This document shows, piece by piece, positions 1 to 8,522 of a stretch of 64,000 nucleotides of DNA. The notes under the pieces were generated by a model. That model made no database searches, had not been told where the DNA came from, and saw only the letters and a list, made by a program, of their open reading frames with translations. The stretch lies in assembly GCF_030068605.1 (NCBI RefSeq), contig NZ_JASJOU010000001.1, positions 744,001 to 808,000 of the forward strand, written 5' to 3'. Position numbers and translations under genes: made by a program. This DNA comes from Xanthocytophaga agilis (GTDB taxonomy: Bacteria > Bacteroidota > Bacteroidia > Cytophagales > 172606-1). The first letter of the stretch is position 1, and each line of letters begins with the position of its first letter.

Positions 1-1163
1 GAAGTTGGAAGAGAGCCGCTGAGGTCTGTAACACCGTCCAGAATAGCCAGATCTGCTGTATTCAGCAATGTAGGGTCAACATTCTGAGCATTGAGGCTAC
101 GAGCCTGAAATATAGTTTCGTTGCTGAAAAGGTTCTGGATATAATTACCGGTAGCACCTCCAAACATATGTACAATATTGATAGTTGGCGAGGCATTCAA
201 GACAAAATAGAAGTCGTTATCAAATGTAACCGGAAAATCTTCAAAGGATATTCTACCTTTCTTCAAACCCCTTTCTTTTACCAGAAAATCAAATGCGGCT
301 ACCACAGAATTGTTGGCATCAAGGTTTACAGAAGACGAAGAAACCTGTTTTTCATCCAAGAAAAGCTTAACCGGAAGGTTTTTTACTGCATCCTTGCCCG
401 TATTGACCAACCGTACATTCAACGTATTTGTTTCCATTTCTTTCACAAATGGAGTAGCTAACCACACAGAATCTACATACAAATTGGCTGTTTCTTCGGT
501 TTGTACAGGTACAAGAAAAATACGGCTATTGGTATCAATTTTTAACTTATTGAGATCACCAACCGTGCTTTTCTGAAAGTCAGAAAACCATATAAACTGG
601 TTTTGAGTGGAGGGAGAATTTCGTGAAAGCAGGTTGTTTTGCCTTTTGTAGATACTTTCCAGCGTCCGGGAAGTAGGAGAGAAGTTGATCTCTGTGAGAC
701 GATCTTTTAGTTTATCAGGAGTAGCCAGGTATTGATCCCGGCTCTCAAAGTCATTAGTAAGCAGTTGTATAGAGGGTGTCTTGGGTAGTGCACCCAGCAA
801 TTCATCCGCTTCATCTGTAGCCAACTGCAGATACTGACGTTTGCCTGTTTCGTTCTGCATACTCAGCGAATTATCCAGATAGATACCTGTATTTCCCTGA
901 CTAGACAAACTTTGTTGTTTGGGACTTTGGATAAAGGGTTGGGCAAATGCCAATACCAGAAATGTAATAAAGAGGATACGGGTTGCCAGAATAAGCCACT
1001 GCTTTAGTCTCCGAAACGAATTGGTACTTGTTTTTACCTCCTTCAGAAAGGCGACATTGGTAAAATATACCTTACGGGTACGGCGAAAATTAAACAGGTG
1101 AATGGCTATCGGGATGGCTACCGCAAACAGACCGAACAAAAATGAAGGATACAGAAAACTCAT
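1..1163 (-). CDS. BatA/vWA-domain membrane protein, C-terminus beyond window
   Basis: This reading frame runs off the left edge, so only the first 387 or so residues are visible. The N-terminus has the BatA (aerotolerance regulator N-terminal) layout: a first membrane segment at about residues 4-22, a basic stretch with the FNFRRTRKV motif, and a second membrane segment at about 56-75. A von Willebrand A-like fold follows, with a MIDAS-type DNSLS motif (Asp97, Ser99, Ser101). In Bacteroidota, proteins of this type sit in the inner membrane with the domain outside the cytoplasm, often beside MoxR ATPases and DUF58 proteins; those partners would lie outside the window. The start is the ATG just before the first membrane segment. 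The exact subfamily is inferred. Confidence 0.85.
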   Translation of the reverse strand, partial: MSFLYPSFLFGLFAVAIPIAIHLFNFRRTRKVYFTNVAFLKEVKTSTNSFRRLKQWLILATRILFITFLVLAFAQPFIQSPKQQSLSSQGNTGIYLDNSLSMQNETGKRQYLQLATDEADELLGALPKTPSIQLLTNDFESRDQYLATPDKLKDRLTEINFSPTSRTLESIYKRQNNLLSRNSPSTQNQFIWFSDFQKSTVGDLNKLKIDTNSRIFLVPVQTEETANLYVDSVWLATPFVKEMETNTLNVRLVNTGKDAVKNLPVKLFLDEKQVSSSSVNLDANNSVVAAFDFLVKERGLKKGRISFEDFPVTFDNDFYFVLNASPTINIVHMFGGATGNYIQNLFSNETIFQARSLNAQNVDPTLLNTADLAILDGVTDLSGSLPT

Positions 1164-1304
1164 TTGGCAAATATAAGCGACGAGCGTAACGAATGAACAA
1201 ATCTGACAGTTTTTTATAAAGAACGAAATTTTCGCTTTTGTGTTGAATTTTCAAAGCGTATCTTTTTCAATTTCACCTTTAGACTATCTCTCAATTGCCT
1301 GAAA

Positions 1305-1337
1305 ATAAAAAAACTGACCGGAGTTTCGTCCGGTCAG
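1305..1337 (-). terminator. Rho-independent terminator of the SIMPL gene
   Basis: A 9-bp GC-rich stem (CTGACCGGA with its complement, 1314-1322 and 1329-1337) with a 6-nt loop. On the minus strand it is followed by a run of seven T. It lies 24 bases after the stop of the SIMPL-domain gene. Confidence 0.8.
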
Positions 1338-1360
1338 CGTCAAGTTACAGAATTAGTTTC

Positions 1361-2104
1361 TTATTTAATGGAAAAAAAGGCCTGGATTTCGTAGCGGATC
1401 TTAATTTTCTTAAAATCAATTTCAGAACCTGTAGCATCTCCACCTTCCATTGCTACCTGTGATATCCTGTTCGACAAGTATGCTTGATTGTAAGGCATTG
1501 GCATACCTTCTGTATCTCCGGATTCATGTACTTCCAATACTCCACCTACTTGTTCGCCAATACTTTGTAGCAGATAACCCGCTTTTTCTTTAGCAGCCTG
1601 AAGAGCTTTTATCTTTAGCTCTTTACGGTATTCAGCCATTTTGGAGTGATTATACCGACCAATATTGACATTCTCAATGCCTTTGCCATCTACTTTGGAG
1701 AGGATGTTGTCAATCTTTGACAGGTCACTTACCTTTAATACATATCGTTTCTTTTCCAGAATATCCGTTGGCTTTTCCTTCTTATTAGTATACAACCACC
1801 AGTTTGGAGTGCCACCATATATGTTTTCAATTTGAAGATTTTCTTTCGCAATTCCTGCATCTTTTACTGCTTGCTGAAGTTGTTTTTCCAGCGTTTCGAT
1901 AGCAACTTTTGTTTTATTGGATTTGTCTGTAAAATATTCTTTTAGTGAAATGTTGAAATAAATTTCATCCGGAATTACCTCCATTTCTGCACTGCCTGTA
2001 ACTTCAATTTTTTTGACACAGGGTTGATTGGGTGTGGTTTGAGCCTGAAGCCTGGTTAATCCAATTAGAAAAAGCAAGCTGATTGCTAAATAGTTAACTT
2101 TCAT
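1361..2104 (-). CDS. SIMPL domain-containing protein (DUF541)
   Basis: A 247-residue exported protein. Residues 1-21 form a signal peptide ending LQAQ. The rest matches the SIMPL/DUF541 pattern: an opening strand with VTGSAEMEVIPDEIYF, a long central helix rich in Lys and Glu (about 60-85), and a second helix ELKIKALQAAKEKAGYL (about 163-179) followed by a GEQVGGVLEV strand. Family members assemble into periplasmic or outer-membrane rings in some bacteria, but the biochemical role is poorly defined. It is a single gene with its own terminator. The family call is firm and the function is unknown. Confidence 0.85.
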   Translation of the reverse strand: MKVNYLAISLLFLIGLTRLQAQTTPNQPCVKKIEVTGSAEMEVIPDEIYFNISLKEYFTDKSNKTKVAIETLEKQLQQAVKDAGIAKENLQIENIYGGTPNWWLYTNKKEKPTDILEKKRYVLKVSDLSKIDNILSKVDGKGIENVNIGRYNHSKMAEYRKELKIKALQAAKEKAGYLLQSIGEQVGGVLEVHESGDTEGMPMPYNQAYLSNRISQVAMEGGDATGSEIDFKKIKIRYEIQAFFSIK

Positions 2105-2252
2105 AACTTTAAAAATAAGTGTATTGAGTGTGATGTCAGCTATTGTTACTGACTGTTGAATAGTATATTCATAAAAACCATACCATTTTTTTTGACCTCA
2201 GTAAATTTTATGAAAAAAATGATTAGCAGGTATTGGATTTAGGAAAATGCTC

Positions 2253-2260
2253 TATATTTG
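2253..2260 (+). promoter_or_regulatory. Bacteroidota-type -7 element before tRNA-Leu
   Basis: TATATTTG fits the Bacteroidota -7 consensus TA-N2-TTTG. TTGG at 2233-2236 is a possible -33 element. The tRNA begins 24 bases downstream. Confidence 0.6.
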
Positions 2261-2283
2261 TACCACAAAATCCCTTGCTATCT

Positions 2284-2367
2284 GGCCACGTGGTGGAATT
2301 GGTAGACACGCTACTTTGAGGGGGTAGTGCCCGTTCGGGTGTGCTGGTTCGAGTCCAGTCGTGGTCA
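2284..2367 (+). tRNA. tRNA-Leu (anticodon GAG)
   Basis: The sequence folds as a class II tRNA. The acceptor stem pairs GGCCACG with CGTGGTC (one G-U) and is followed by discriminator A. The D-arm has GTGGAATTGGTAGACAC. The anticodon stem CTACT/GGTAG encloses loop TTGAGGG, giving GAG at 2318-2320. There is a short variable arm (TGCCCGTTCGGGTG) and a T-arm with GTTCGAGTC. The 3' CCA is not encoded. Confidence 0.95.
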
Positions 2368-2374
2368 CTACTAG

Positions 2375-2410
2375 AAATAACCTACTGAAAAACAGTAGGT
2401 TATTTTGTTT
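2375..2410 (+). terminator. Terminator after tRNA-Leu
   Basis: A 13-bp perfect stem (2375-2387 with 2393-2405) around a loop of five A. The right arm runs into TTTTGTTT. It starts eight bases after the tRNA. Confidence 0.85.
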
Positions 2411-2572
2411 AAGGACTCTAATGAGGAATTCAGAGATGTGGCGTTACTCTGGATTGAAAATTCGTAACGGTGGCTTTATCCTGCCTATTTTTTAATTTGC
2501 TTCCTTCTTTTCAACCAATTCTAAAAACAACTGAATCCATACGACCTCAATTACCATCTCAACCTACATAAT

Positions 2573-3442
2573 ATGAATCTAAAAGTGATCTTTTTGTTAT
2601 TTGGTCTTTCTTTGGCCTTTACAAATTCATTGGCTCAACAAGTAGAGGAACCTAAAAGTGTTCCTGCTGAATGGAGTAAGCCTTTTGCTCCCTTTCAAAT
2701 TGCAGGTAACTTATATTATGTCGGTACATACGACTTGGCTTGTTACCTTATCACTACTTCGCAGGGAAATATTCTTATTAATACCGGACTTGCTGATTCA
2801 GAGCCAATCATCAAGGGGAATATCGAAACATTAGGATTTCGATTTTCCGATACCAAGATCTTATTAAACATGCAAGCTCACTATGATCATATGGGAGCTA
2901 TGGCATCTATAAAAAAAGTAACCGGAGCGAAACTAATGATTAATCAGAAAGATGCCCCAGCAACAGAAGATGGAGGAAAGTCAGATTATGCATTGGGTGG
3001 TTCGGTAAGTACATTCGCACCTGTACAGGTAGATCGTCTACTGAAGGATGGAGACACCATTCAACTAGGTGAAATGCGACTGGTGATGCTCCATCATCCG
3101 GGTCATACCAAAGGGTCAAGTAGTTTTTTGTTTGACGTAAAAGATACAAATCGTTCTTATCGGGTACTGCTTGTCAATATGCCTACCATTGTTACAGATA
3201 AAGACTTTGCTGCAATACCTGAATATCCTGAAATTACCCAAGACTATGCCTATACCTTGCAGTCTATGAAAAAGTTGTCCTTTGATATCTGGTTGACTGC
3301 TCATGCAAGTCAATGTGACCTTCATCGCAAACACAAACCTGGACAGAGTTATAATCCCTCTGCTTTTATCGATAAAAAGGGATATAATGCCCAGCTTAAC
3401 GAGTTGGAAAAGGAATTTCTCAAAAAGAAAAAAGGTAGCTAA
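2573..3442 (+). CDS. bla: Subclass B3 metallo-beta-lactamase, Gln116 type
   Basis: A 289-residue protein with a signal peptide (residues 1-21, ending SLAQ), so it acts in the periplasm. The metal motif reads QAHYDH (Gln101, His103, Asp105, His106). In B3 numbering this places Gln where most enzymes have His116, as in the GOB lineage. Further ligands are His178 in HHPGHTKG and His244 in LTAHASQ. The SSSF stretch after the third ligand and the HKPGQSYNPSAF tail are typical of B3 rather than of glyoxalase II or RNase Z. Known B3 enzymes hydrolyse penicillins, cephalosporins and carbapenems with zinc. It stands alone and has its own terminator; no regulator is adjacent. The family is firm, activity is inferred. 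Confidence 0.9.
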   Translation: MNLKVIFLLFGLSLAFTNSLAQQVEEPKSVPAEWSKPFAPFQIAGNLYYVGTYDLACYLITTSQGNILINTGLADSEPIIKGNIETLGFRFSDTKILLNMQAHYDHMGAMASIKKVTGAKLMINQKDAPATEDGGKSDYALGGSVSTFAPVQVDRLLKDGDTIQLGEMRLVMLHHPGHTKGSSSFLFDVKDTNRSYRVLLVNMPTIVTDKDFAAIPEYPEITQDYAYTLQSMKKLSFDIWLTAHASQCDLHRKHKPGQSYNPSAFIDKKGYNAQLNELEKEFLKKKKGS

Positions 3443-3476
3443 GTTGGTTTACCGAATAAGCCGCACACATTATTCA

Positions 3477-3509
3477 TCTGAGAGATTGCAGAAAATCTCT
3501 CAGATTTTC
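3477..3509 (+). terminator. Terminator after the beta-lactamase gene
   Basis: An 11-bp perfect stem (TCTGAGAGATT at 3477-3487 with 3494-3504), a 6-nt loop, then TTTTCCC. It lies 35 bases after the stop codon. Confidence 0.75.
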
Positions 3510-3609
3510 CCTACGACACTTATTTTGGTTAAGGAATAAAACGATGCATTCATTGCCTTCCCTTCTTATTATAGTCATTAAAAGGAATCTTGGCCTGTCT
3601 TATCTACCT

Positions 3610-3921
3610 CTAGACAACTAGTCTATACATTCCTTTTCCATTATCTGAGGCTTTTTTCAGAAAAGAGGTGAGGTTTTTGAACTGATTCAGCATATTATAA
3701 ATATCATCGTTCTTCCATTTATAATGACGTGGGTAAATTTGCTGTTCAATATAATGTTGTGGATCAAACTCTTCTATCAGTATACTTTCCTCCAGTGACT
3801 CTAGTGTGTTGGCAATTTCCTTCACTTCTTCTGAATGATAAACATTCACTGGTCCCCAACCCATCTTGGTAACAATACGATGATTGGCTGTGATTGCTTT
3901 AAGTTGCAAATTCATACTCAT
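3610..3921 (-). CDS. Small protein resembling the C-terminal half of DUF1877 (YfbM-like)
   Basis: A 103-residue soluble protein. The stretch GPVNVYHSEEVKEIANTLES, then FDPQHYIEQQIYP, then a helix (about 77-92) ending in GKGMYRLVV, follows the order of the DUF1877 C-terminal half. Full DUF1877 proteins are about 160-180 residues, so this one is short at the N-terminus; it may be a compact variant or a truncated copy. A full-length relative lies at 41718-42251. Proteins of this family often sit near immunity-type genes, but no toxin is seen here. Family assignment is moderate and function unknown. Confidence 0.55.
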   Translation of the reverse strand: MSMNLQLKAITANHRIVTKMGWGPVNVYHSEEVKEIANTLESLEESILIEEFDPQHYIEQQIYPRHYKWKNDDIYNMLNQFKNLTSFLKKASDNGKGMYRLVV

Positions 3922-4056
3922 AAGTAATGGGGCGATAATTAGTTAGGATTACAATGTCCATGTGGACTAGAATTAAAGCGGACAACGCTCTTAAAAATGA
4001 AAGGTCTGCTGAGGCAAAGTTGAACTAAAAAATTCAGATGAGGAAAAATACTTGTC

Positions 4057-4064
4057 TATCTTTG
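4057..4064 (+). promoter_or_regulatory. -7 element for the 154-residue exported protein
   Basis: TATCTTTG matches TA-N2-TTTG, 32 bases before the ATG at 4096. Confidence 0.5.
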
Positions 4065-4095
4065 CCTATAAATTTTAACTATCATTTACCCACTA

Positions 4096-4560
4096 ATGAA
4101 AAAGAATTTTTACCTATTTACTCTGTTCGTGTATGTTACATTCAGTTCCTTTAAAAGTGATACTACAGAACAATATCTGATTCGAAAATGGAAATTTGAC
4201 GCAGAGGCTACTAAAAAAACAATAGAAAAAAGCTTTGAAGCAGGTTCAGATCCCGAAGCTGACAAGTTTGTTAAAGGAATGATAGATTATTTTTTAAACC
4301 GATTGACTGGTAGTACAACCGAATACCAGCAAGGAGGGATTTTACTCACAACATTAGTGGATGATCAGGCTACTAAAACAATAAAAGGATCCTGGAGAAT
4401 AGATAAGAATACAAATGAACTTGTTCTAATTGAGAATAGTACTAAAAAACGCGAGGAGAGAGTAAAGATACTATCTATTTCCAATACCAGATTAGAGTTA
4501 GGGATAGATGGTATCACGAAAAAAGGACCATTGTCGATAATATATATAGCAACAGAATAA
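4096..4560 (+). CDS. Exported protein of unknown function, possibly lipocalin-like
   Basis: A 154-residue protein with a signal peptide (about residues 1-20, KKNFYLFTLFVYVTFSSF). The body has IRKWKFD near the start, a helix (about 36-68), and alternating strands to the end (GILLTTL, TKTIKGSWRID, NELVLIE, TRLELGIDG). Start motif plus strand pattern resemble small lipocalin-like domains of Bacteroidota, but no diagnostic motif was recognised. A promoter lies just upstream and the gene stands alone, facing the hydrolase gene downstream. Confidence 0.6.
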   Translation: MKKNFYLFTLFVYVTFSSFKSDTTEQYLIRKWKFDAEATKKTIEKSFEAGSDPEADKFVKGMIDYFLNRLTGSTTEYQQGGILLTTLVDDQATKTIKGSWRIDKNTNELVLIENSTKKREERVKILSISNTRLELGIDGITKKGPLSIIYIATE

Positions 4561-4648
4561 GTTACACCTAAATCCATTTTTAGCAGAACGCCCATTTCGC
4601 ACAGGCTAAGTATGATCTAAGGTATATGAACTGCACTTCACAAAAGAT

Positions 4649-4703
4649 ATGAGTCATCTTGAATGTAGTCCGGCATAAAAAAACTACATTTGGGATGACT
4701 CAT
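4649..4703. terminator. Imperfect hairpin between convergent genes
   Basis: ATGAGTCATC at 4649-4658 pairs with GATGACTCAT at 4694-4703, and ATGTAGT with ACTACAT inside it. It sits between the stop codons of two convergent genes and could end transcription from both sides. Confidence 0.5.
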
Positions 4704-4752
4704 AAGTATCAACTTGCAGGGATGCCTGAATATCCAATGAGTGATTTTGTCT

Positions 4753-5841
4753 TTACTTCTTTTTCTGAAGAGAGGCAATACATGCTTTTGCAACTTTGTA
4801 TTGGGTATCAATGACAGATTGATTATGCCCATGAGCCGCTCCCGGCACTAAAAAGTATTCTTTGTGAGGAGCTTTTAGCTTATCAAAATATGGTTTTGTG
4901 AGTTCTTGTGGTGTTAAGATGTCTGCTTCTCCTTGAATAATATATACAGGCAACTGAAAGGTAAGTCCATTCTTCATAAAGTCAACTGTAGCACTCATCG
5001 CTTTGATGCCAAGTTTTTTGTGTCCTACATAATTAATAAAAGAATAATCATCTCCATCTTCCCGGTTTCTGGCGTCTGTTTCATTATCGTATGCAGGGGC
5101 TAGCCTCCACCATGTATTGGGGGCAGGTACAGAATTCTCTCGTTCGTATTTTTTGATGATACGAAATAACTGTCCTGTATTTTTTGCATCATCATAAGGA
5201 GGAACACCTAGTATTGTGAGCTTATTGATAGATTCATTATCGTTTGCTTTCTGAGCAAGTTTGTATACCGTATGGTAGGCATGGACTAATGTCTCAGTAC
5301 CATTTACTACTTGCGAATGTCCAATATAGGCGTAGTAAAGCTCTGGTTTTTTCAGAGCCATCGTAGCTCCCAACACAGATCCCCAGGAGGTACCTATCAA
5401 TATGATTTTGGGTTGTTGAAGATGTTTAATCAGATATTCTGAAAGCTCAATACCATCTGCTGCCATCTGGTCAACGGTCAATGGATTGTTGATCCAATAT
5501 TCTTCATCGTGTTGTTTGGGAGCATTTTTACCAAATGTCCTTCCTGCTCCTCTCTGATCCCAACTAACCAGAACAAAGTCTTTCTCCCATGCTCCATATA
5601 TCGTATTATCATAAGCACTCATAACACTTCCCGGACCGCCATGTAAAAACAATATGACAGGTTTGGTACTATCCGCTCCATGAATGGTAATCCACTGTTC
5701 AATTCCGCCAATACGAACAAACTTTTCCTGATGAATAGATTTTGTTTTGGCAAAAGCTGGGACTGTAATAAATAAGATAGAAAGAGTAATCTGTATGGTT
5801 TTTGTGAAAAATCTGCTACTTTGGCTCAAATAGTATTTCAT
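4753..5841 (-). CDS. Exported alpha/beta hydrolase, proline iminopeptidase-like
   Basis: A 362-residue protein with a hydrophobic N-terminus (about 15-31, ending PAFA) suggesting export. It has the oxyanion motif HGGPG (67-71), then WDQRGAGRT (94-102) as in the S33 prolyl aminopeptidase family. The catalytic triad is visible: Ser152 in GTSWGS, Asp307 in QGEAD, His337 in GAAHGH. A cap region lies between about 165 and 290. The length is slightly above the usual 300-330 because of the signal region. Substrate could be N-terminal proline peptides or a small ester; the sequence cannot decide. It appears to be a single-gene unit. Confidence 0.85.
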   Translation of the reverse strand: MKYYLSQSSRFFTKTIQITLSILFITVPAFAKTKSIHQEKFVRIGGIEQWITIHGADSTKPVILFLHGGPGSVMSAYDNTIYGAWEKDFVLVSWDQRGAGRTFGKNAPKQHDEEYWINNPLTVDQMAADGIELSEYLIKHLQQPKIILIGTSWGSVLGATMALKKPELYYAYIGHSQVVNGTETLVHAYHTVYKLAQKANDNESINKLTILGVPPYDDAKNTGQLFRIIKKYERENSVPAPNTWWRLAPAYDNETDARNREDGDDYSFINYVGHKKLGIKAMSATVDFMKNGLTFQLPVYIIQGEADILTPQELTKPYFDKLKAPHKEYFLVPGAAHGHNQSVIDTQYKVAKACIASLQKKK

Positions 5842-6112
5842 GTATTAATAATAGATTAGGCGGTATTTTGAGGGTTAGATTTAACTATTATGATCTGCTG
5901 ATTTGATTAAAAAAAGCAAATCTATACCTATAATGTGATCTTTGCCAAAAAGTAACCTTATAGAGGGTTATTGGAAGTGTACTAGTAGTTTGGTTTACCA
6001 AAGAATTGGGTGAACATTTACGTTTCTTCAACTTACTTGAAAATCACAAACTGACAAACCTTCACTAGAGATAGAATATGTATATTCTTATAGTAGGTTC
6101 TGGATATAATTT

Positions 6113-6637
6113 TTAGACTGTCCAATAACCTGTTTTATGGGTTTGCATCTCTAGCCAACAGTCGATGATTATTTCATTATCCGGCTTACTCTCGTCATAG
6201 AAGTTAAAATCTGTAGCAGAAGAGATACTATGAATGTGGTATCTATCAGCTTCTTTTTTCAGGATTGTAATTTGATTCGAGTAAGTTTCTTCATGCCCAT
6301 GATAATAAAAATTAGAGAAGTTATCATCTGTTTCTTCTGGAACTTCTTCAATGAGAAAGCTAAAACTTTTCCCAATAAAATTTTGATATTGTTCTTGGCT
6401 TAGTTTTGTCTGTAGTTCAATTCTTGGATGTATTCTTTCATCGCTATCTTCCTCTTCTTCTCTTATATTATCATTAGTTGGCTTCATAATTAAATCACCT
6501 GATGAAGTTACCCAGATGTTTAATAAATAGTAATTATCTCGGGGAGAAATTGAAAATTCGCCTTCTGTAATATTCCAAATCTCATCTCCATTAAATCTTT
6601 TTAAAGTTAATGTACCTATATTTTCTTTGTTATTCAT
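6113..6637 (-). CDS. Hypothetical protein, 174 residues
   Basis: No family was recognised. The protein is acidic and soluble with no signal peptide. It has strand-like stretches (IGTLTLKRFNG, YYLLNIWVTSSGDLIM), an acidic run REEEEDSDE at about 79-87, and a C-terminal region ending in Trp-Thr-Val. The following gene on the same strand starts upstream at 7215, with 56 bases between them, so the two could be co-transcribed. The small acidic character and company of other orphan genes recall immunity proteins, which is only a guess. Confidence 0.55.
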   Translation of the reverse strand: MNNKENIGTLTLKRFNGDEIWNITEGEFSISPRDNYYLLNIWVTSSGDLIMKPTNDNIREEEEDSDERIHPRIELQTKLSQEQYQNFIGKSFSFLIEEVPEETDDNFSNFYYHGHEETYSNQITILKKEADRYHIHSISSATDFNFYDESKPDNEIIIDCWLEMQTHKTGYWTV

Positions 6638-6693
6638 ATTCTGTTGTAAGAGCTTGTCTTAGTAAGTAGGGATTTGACAAATGTAAATTGCAG

Positions 6694-7215
6694 TTATTTA
6701 TAATAATTTTTAACTCCTAGACCGATTGTCCAAAAGTATTTCGCCATTTCTAATTCATTTTTTATTTTTTTCTGTGCTACATCAAATTCTCCATGCTCCT
6801 TCATTTCTGATATCATTTGTTCTATATCTGCTTCTGTGGCATCTCTCCAAATCCCAACTGAAATTTCATGAAAAGCAAATGCATGGTTTGCCTCTGATAG
6901 GTCTACATACCCATTATTTCTTTCCGTTAGAAGGTTTACAAGTTTTATTGCTTCTGTTTCAAATGGTTTAATTCCAAATATTTCAGGCTGCGTTCTTTCC
7001 AGAAAAGGTCCGTATATGAATTCAATAAATTCAAGCTGATTATTCTTATCAAAATCTAATCGAAATTCGTAGTGGTCATATACCCATCGTTGCCCATCCT
7101 CTCTATCAGCTTTACCTATTATCCTTTCCACTTCATCTTTTGACCTACCTAGTTCCACTCTTCCAATAGATTCTATGTATATTCCTTCAAGTGGTATTAA
7201 TTCGATTCGGATCAT
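6694..7215 (-). CDS. Hypothetical protein, 173 residues
   Basis: No family was recognised with confidence. The start is placed at the ATG giving MIRIELIPLEG because the 18 codons upstream of it are AT-rich and hydrophobic without signal-peptide form; an ATG at 7269 is the alternative. The first 50 residues (IGRVELGRSKDEVERIIGK) look like a small beta-alpha fold, followed by a strand pair FRLDFDKNNQLEFIEF and a helical C-terminal half rich in Glu and Lys. It is soluble and lacks cysteine-rich motifs. Function unknown. Confidence 0.6.
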   Translation of the reverse strand: MIRIELIPLEGIYIESIGRVELGRSKDEVERIIGKADREDGQRWVYDHYEFRLDFDKNNQLEFIEFIYGPFLERTQPEIFGIKPFETEAIKLVNLLTERNNGYVDLSEANHAFAFHEISVGIWRDATEADIEQMISEMKEHGEFDVAQKKIKNELEMAKYFWTIGLGVKNYYK

Positions 7216-7344
7216 TATTATTTTGTATGTATATGTTGAACTAAAAAAAGATAAGTTAAAATCTATCATTAGAGGAATTTAAGAGAGAAAAAATATAGGT
7301 AAGGTTTCTTAATAGTAGATAAACAGGTGTTAAAAGTATACCTA

Positions 7345-7887
7345 TTAAGCGGTCGTATACCAGTGAAAAAACATAAATTGGGTATCTGTCTCAATGTATA
7401 TTTCAAATTGGCTCCAGTCAAATTGCGAAACGGACGTTTGTAGAATATTCTCCTTATTGAGAGGTGATAAAGCAAGAAATTCTTCTCTGGTTACAACTTT
7501 ATTTTCATGTGTAATGACAACGGACTGACTACGGTGAAGATAGAAGCTTAGTAAATCGGGTTGTTCTGCGATGGGTTTATCAGGGTGAAAAGTAGAGTCA
7601 CTATATCTGGGTCTTAACCACCAATCGGTGCTTCTTAAAATATCTTCTTTGGTATAAATTGAGAAATCAAGCCACTCTTATCTCAGATAAAGAAATCTGT
7701 TTATGAGTATAATTAAGGCTTCCTTCTGATCCTTAACCAGATTTTTATCTATTGACAGAATGGTAGCAATTTCGGTTTCGCTTTTGTTCAAATCAAGAAT
7801 AGAAACCTGAACTGGTTTTGTAAAACCGTTCAATGCCTTATCTAAGTAGATCTCAATATCTTCAGTTATAAAATCCAGCACATTCAT
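7345..7887 (-). pseudogene. Unknown gene interrupted by an in-frame TAA
   Basis: The ATG at 7887 opens 69 residues (MNVLDFITEDIEIYL...) that stop at a TAA at 7678-7680. The same frame then stays open for a further 110 codons that look coding (EWLDFSIYTKEDI, DWWLRPRYSD, FDWSQFEIYIETD, ending HWYTTA) until TAA at 7345-7347. The second part has no usable start codon, so it is unlikely to be its own gene. The simplest reading is one gene of 180 codons with one nonsense change at codon 70. A sequencing error is possible. No family recognised. Confidence 0.65.
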
Positions 7888-8108
7888 GTATAGTCGTTAG
7901 TACTGTTTGATCTGGCAAAGTTTAGGAAATATCTTCTGAAATGCCAAATCAATACGTATGATAACAACTCAGTTGGGGAATACCCAAAATGTTTATTGGA
8001 TGCAAACAAAAAATAGGATAAATCCTCAAAGCTTACCTCCAGATATACTTCAATAGGTCTTCTTCTTTTCTTTATCAAATAGTAATATAGTTGCTCGTCA
8101 GGGTTTAA
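7884..8108 (-). pseudogene. AraC-family regulator, C-terminal remnant
   Basis: The frame has the second helix-turn-helix of AraC proteins: YYLIKKRRRPIEVYLEVSF then EDLSYFLFASNKHFGYSP. This lines up with the end of the intact AraC gene at 9090-9890 (YYLIKEKKKTASDVYL, then FEDLSHFSYVFKKAYGVSP). Nothing of the sensor domain or first helix-turn-helix is upstream; an in-frame stop at 8109-8111 precedes it. About 30 residues follow the last AraC motif, longer than normal. It overlaps the ATG of the next broken gene by four bases. It looks like the leftover of a duplicated regulator. Confidence 0.75.
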
Positions 8109-8305
8109 TTATAAAGATGCGGCAGTTGGATGAAGTAATTGAGTGTCACAATAGTGCCAATTCCTGTGATTATTGTTAAAGATAGTAACTCGTGATCTCC
8201 AATCCTTTCAGAATCTGATGATGGATCAAATGGATGGGCAAGGTGAAATAGGTAAGATGAAATCAATGTTGGTGTTGTCTGTACTAAAAGATAGTAAAAA
8301 GCTGC
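8105..8305 (-). pseudogene. Possible membrane-protein remnant
   Basis: Between a TAG at 8306-8308 and a TAA at 8105-8107 the minus strand has 66 open codons with protein-like composition: AAFYYLLVQTTPTLISSY, then HPFDPSSDSERIGDHELL, then a membrane-like TIITGIGTIVTLNYF. There is no start codon. A second open frame (8226-8511, minus) upstream contains QNVYTYLRRIEDIF and could be the earlier part after a frameshift. The evidence is compositional only. Confidence 0.3.
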
Positions 8306-8522
8306 CTATTCCAGAATAATGTGTTGCTTGTAATCTTTTTGAGACTGTAAGTATATTGGTATGCTGAAATATATCCTCAATCCGCCTTAGATAGGTATAA
8401 ACATTTTGAAGGTGTGATAGTTGTATACTGTATTGCTCATATGTAAAAGGAGAGCCGCCAATACAATCACAACTATTTGGATAGTTGAAATAATAAGGCT
8501 ATATACTAATAACCTGAAAACT

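Noticed and set aside
2573-3442. Glyoxalase II or other MBL-fold hydrolase instead of a beta-lactamase
   Set aside because: The QAHYDH, HHPGHTKG and LTAHAS motifs plus signal peptide and length match subclass B3; glyoxalase II has THxHxDH and is cytoplasmic.
7269-7475. Minus-strand open frame of 68 codons
   Set aside because: It overlaps, in another frame, the clearly coding second half of the nonsense-split gene and has poor composition.
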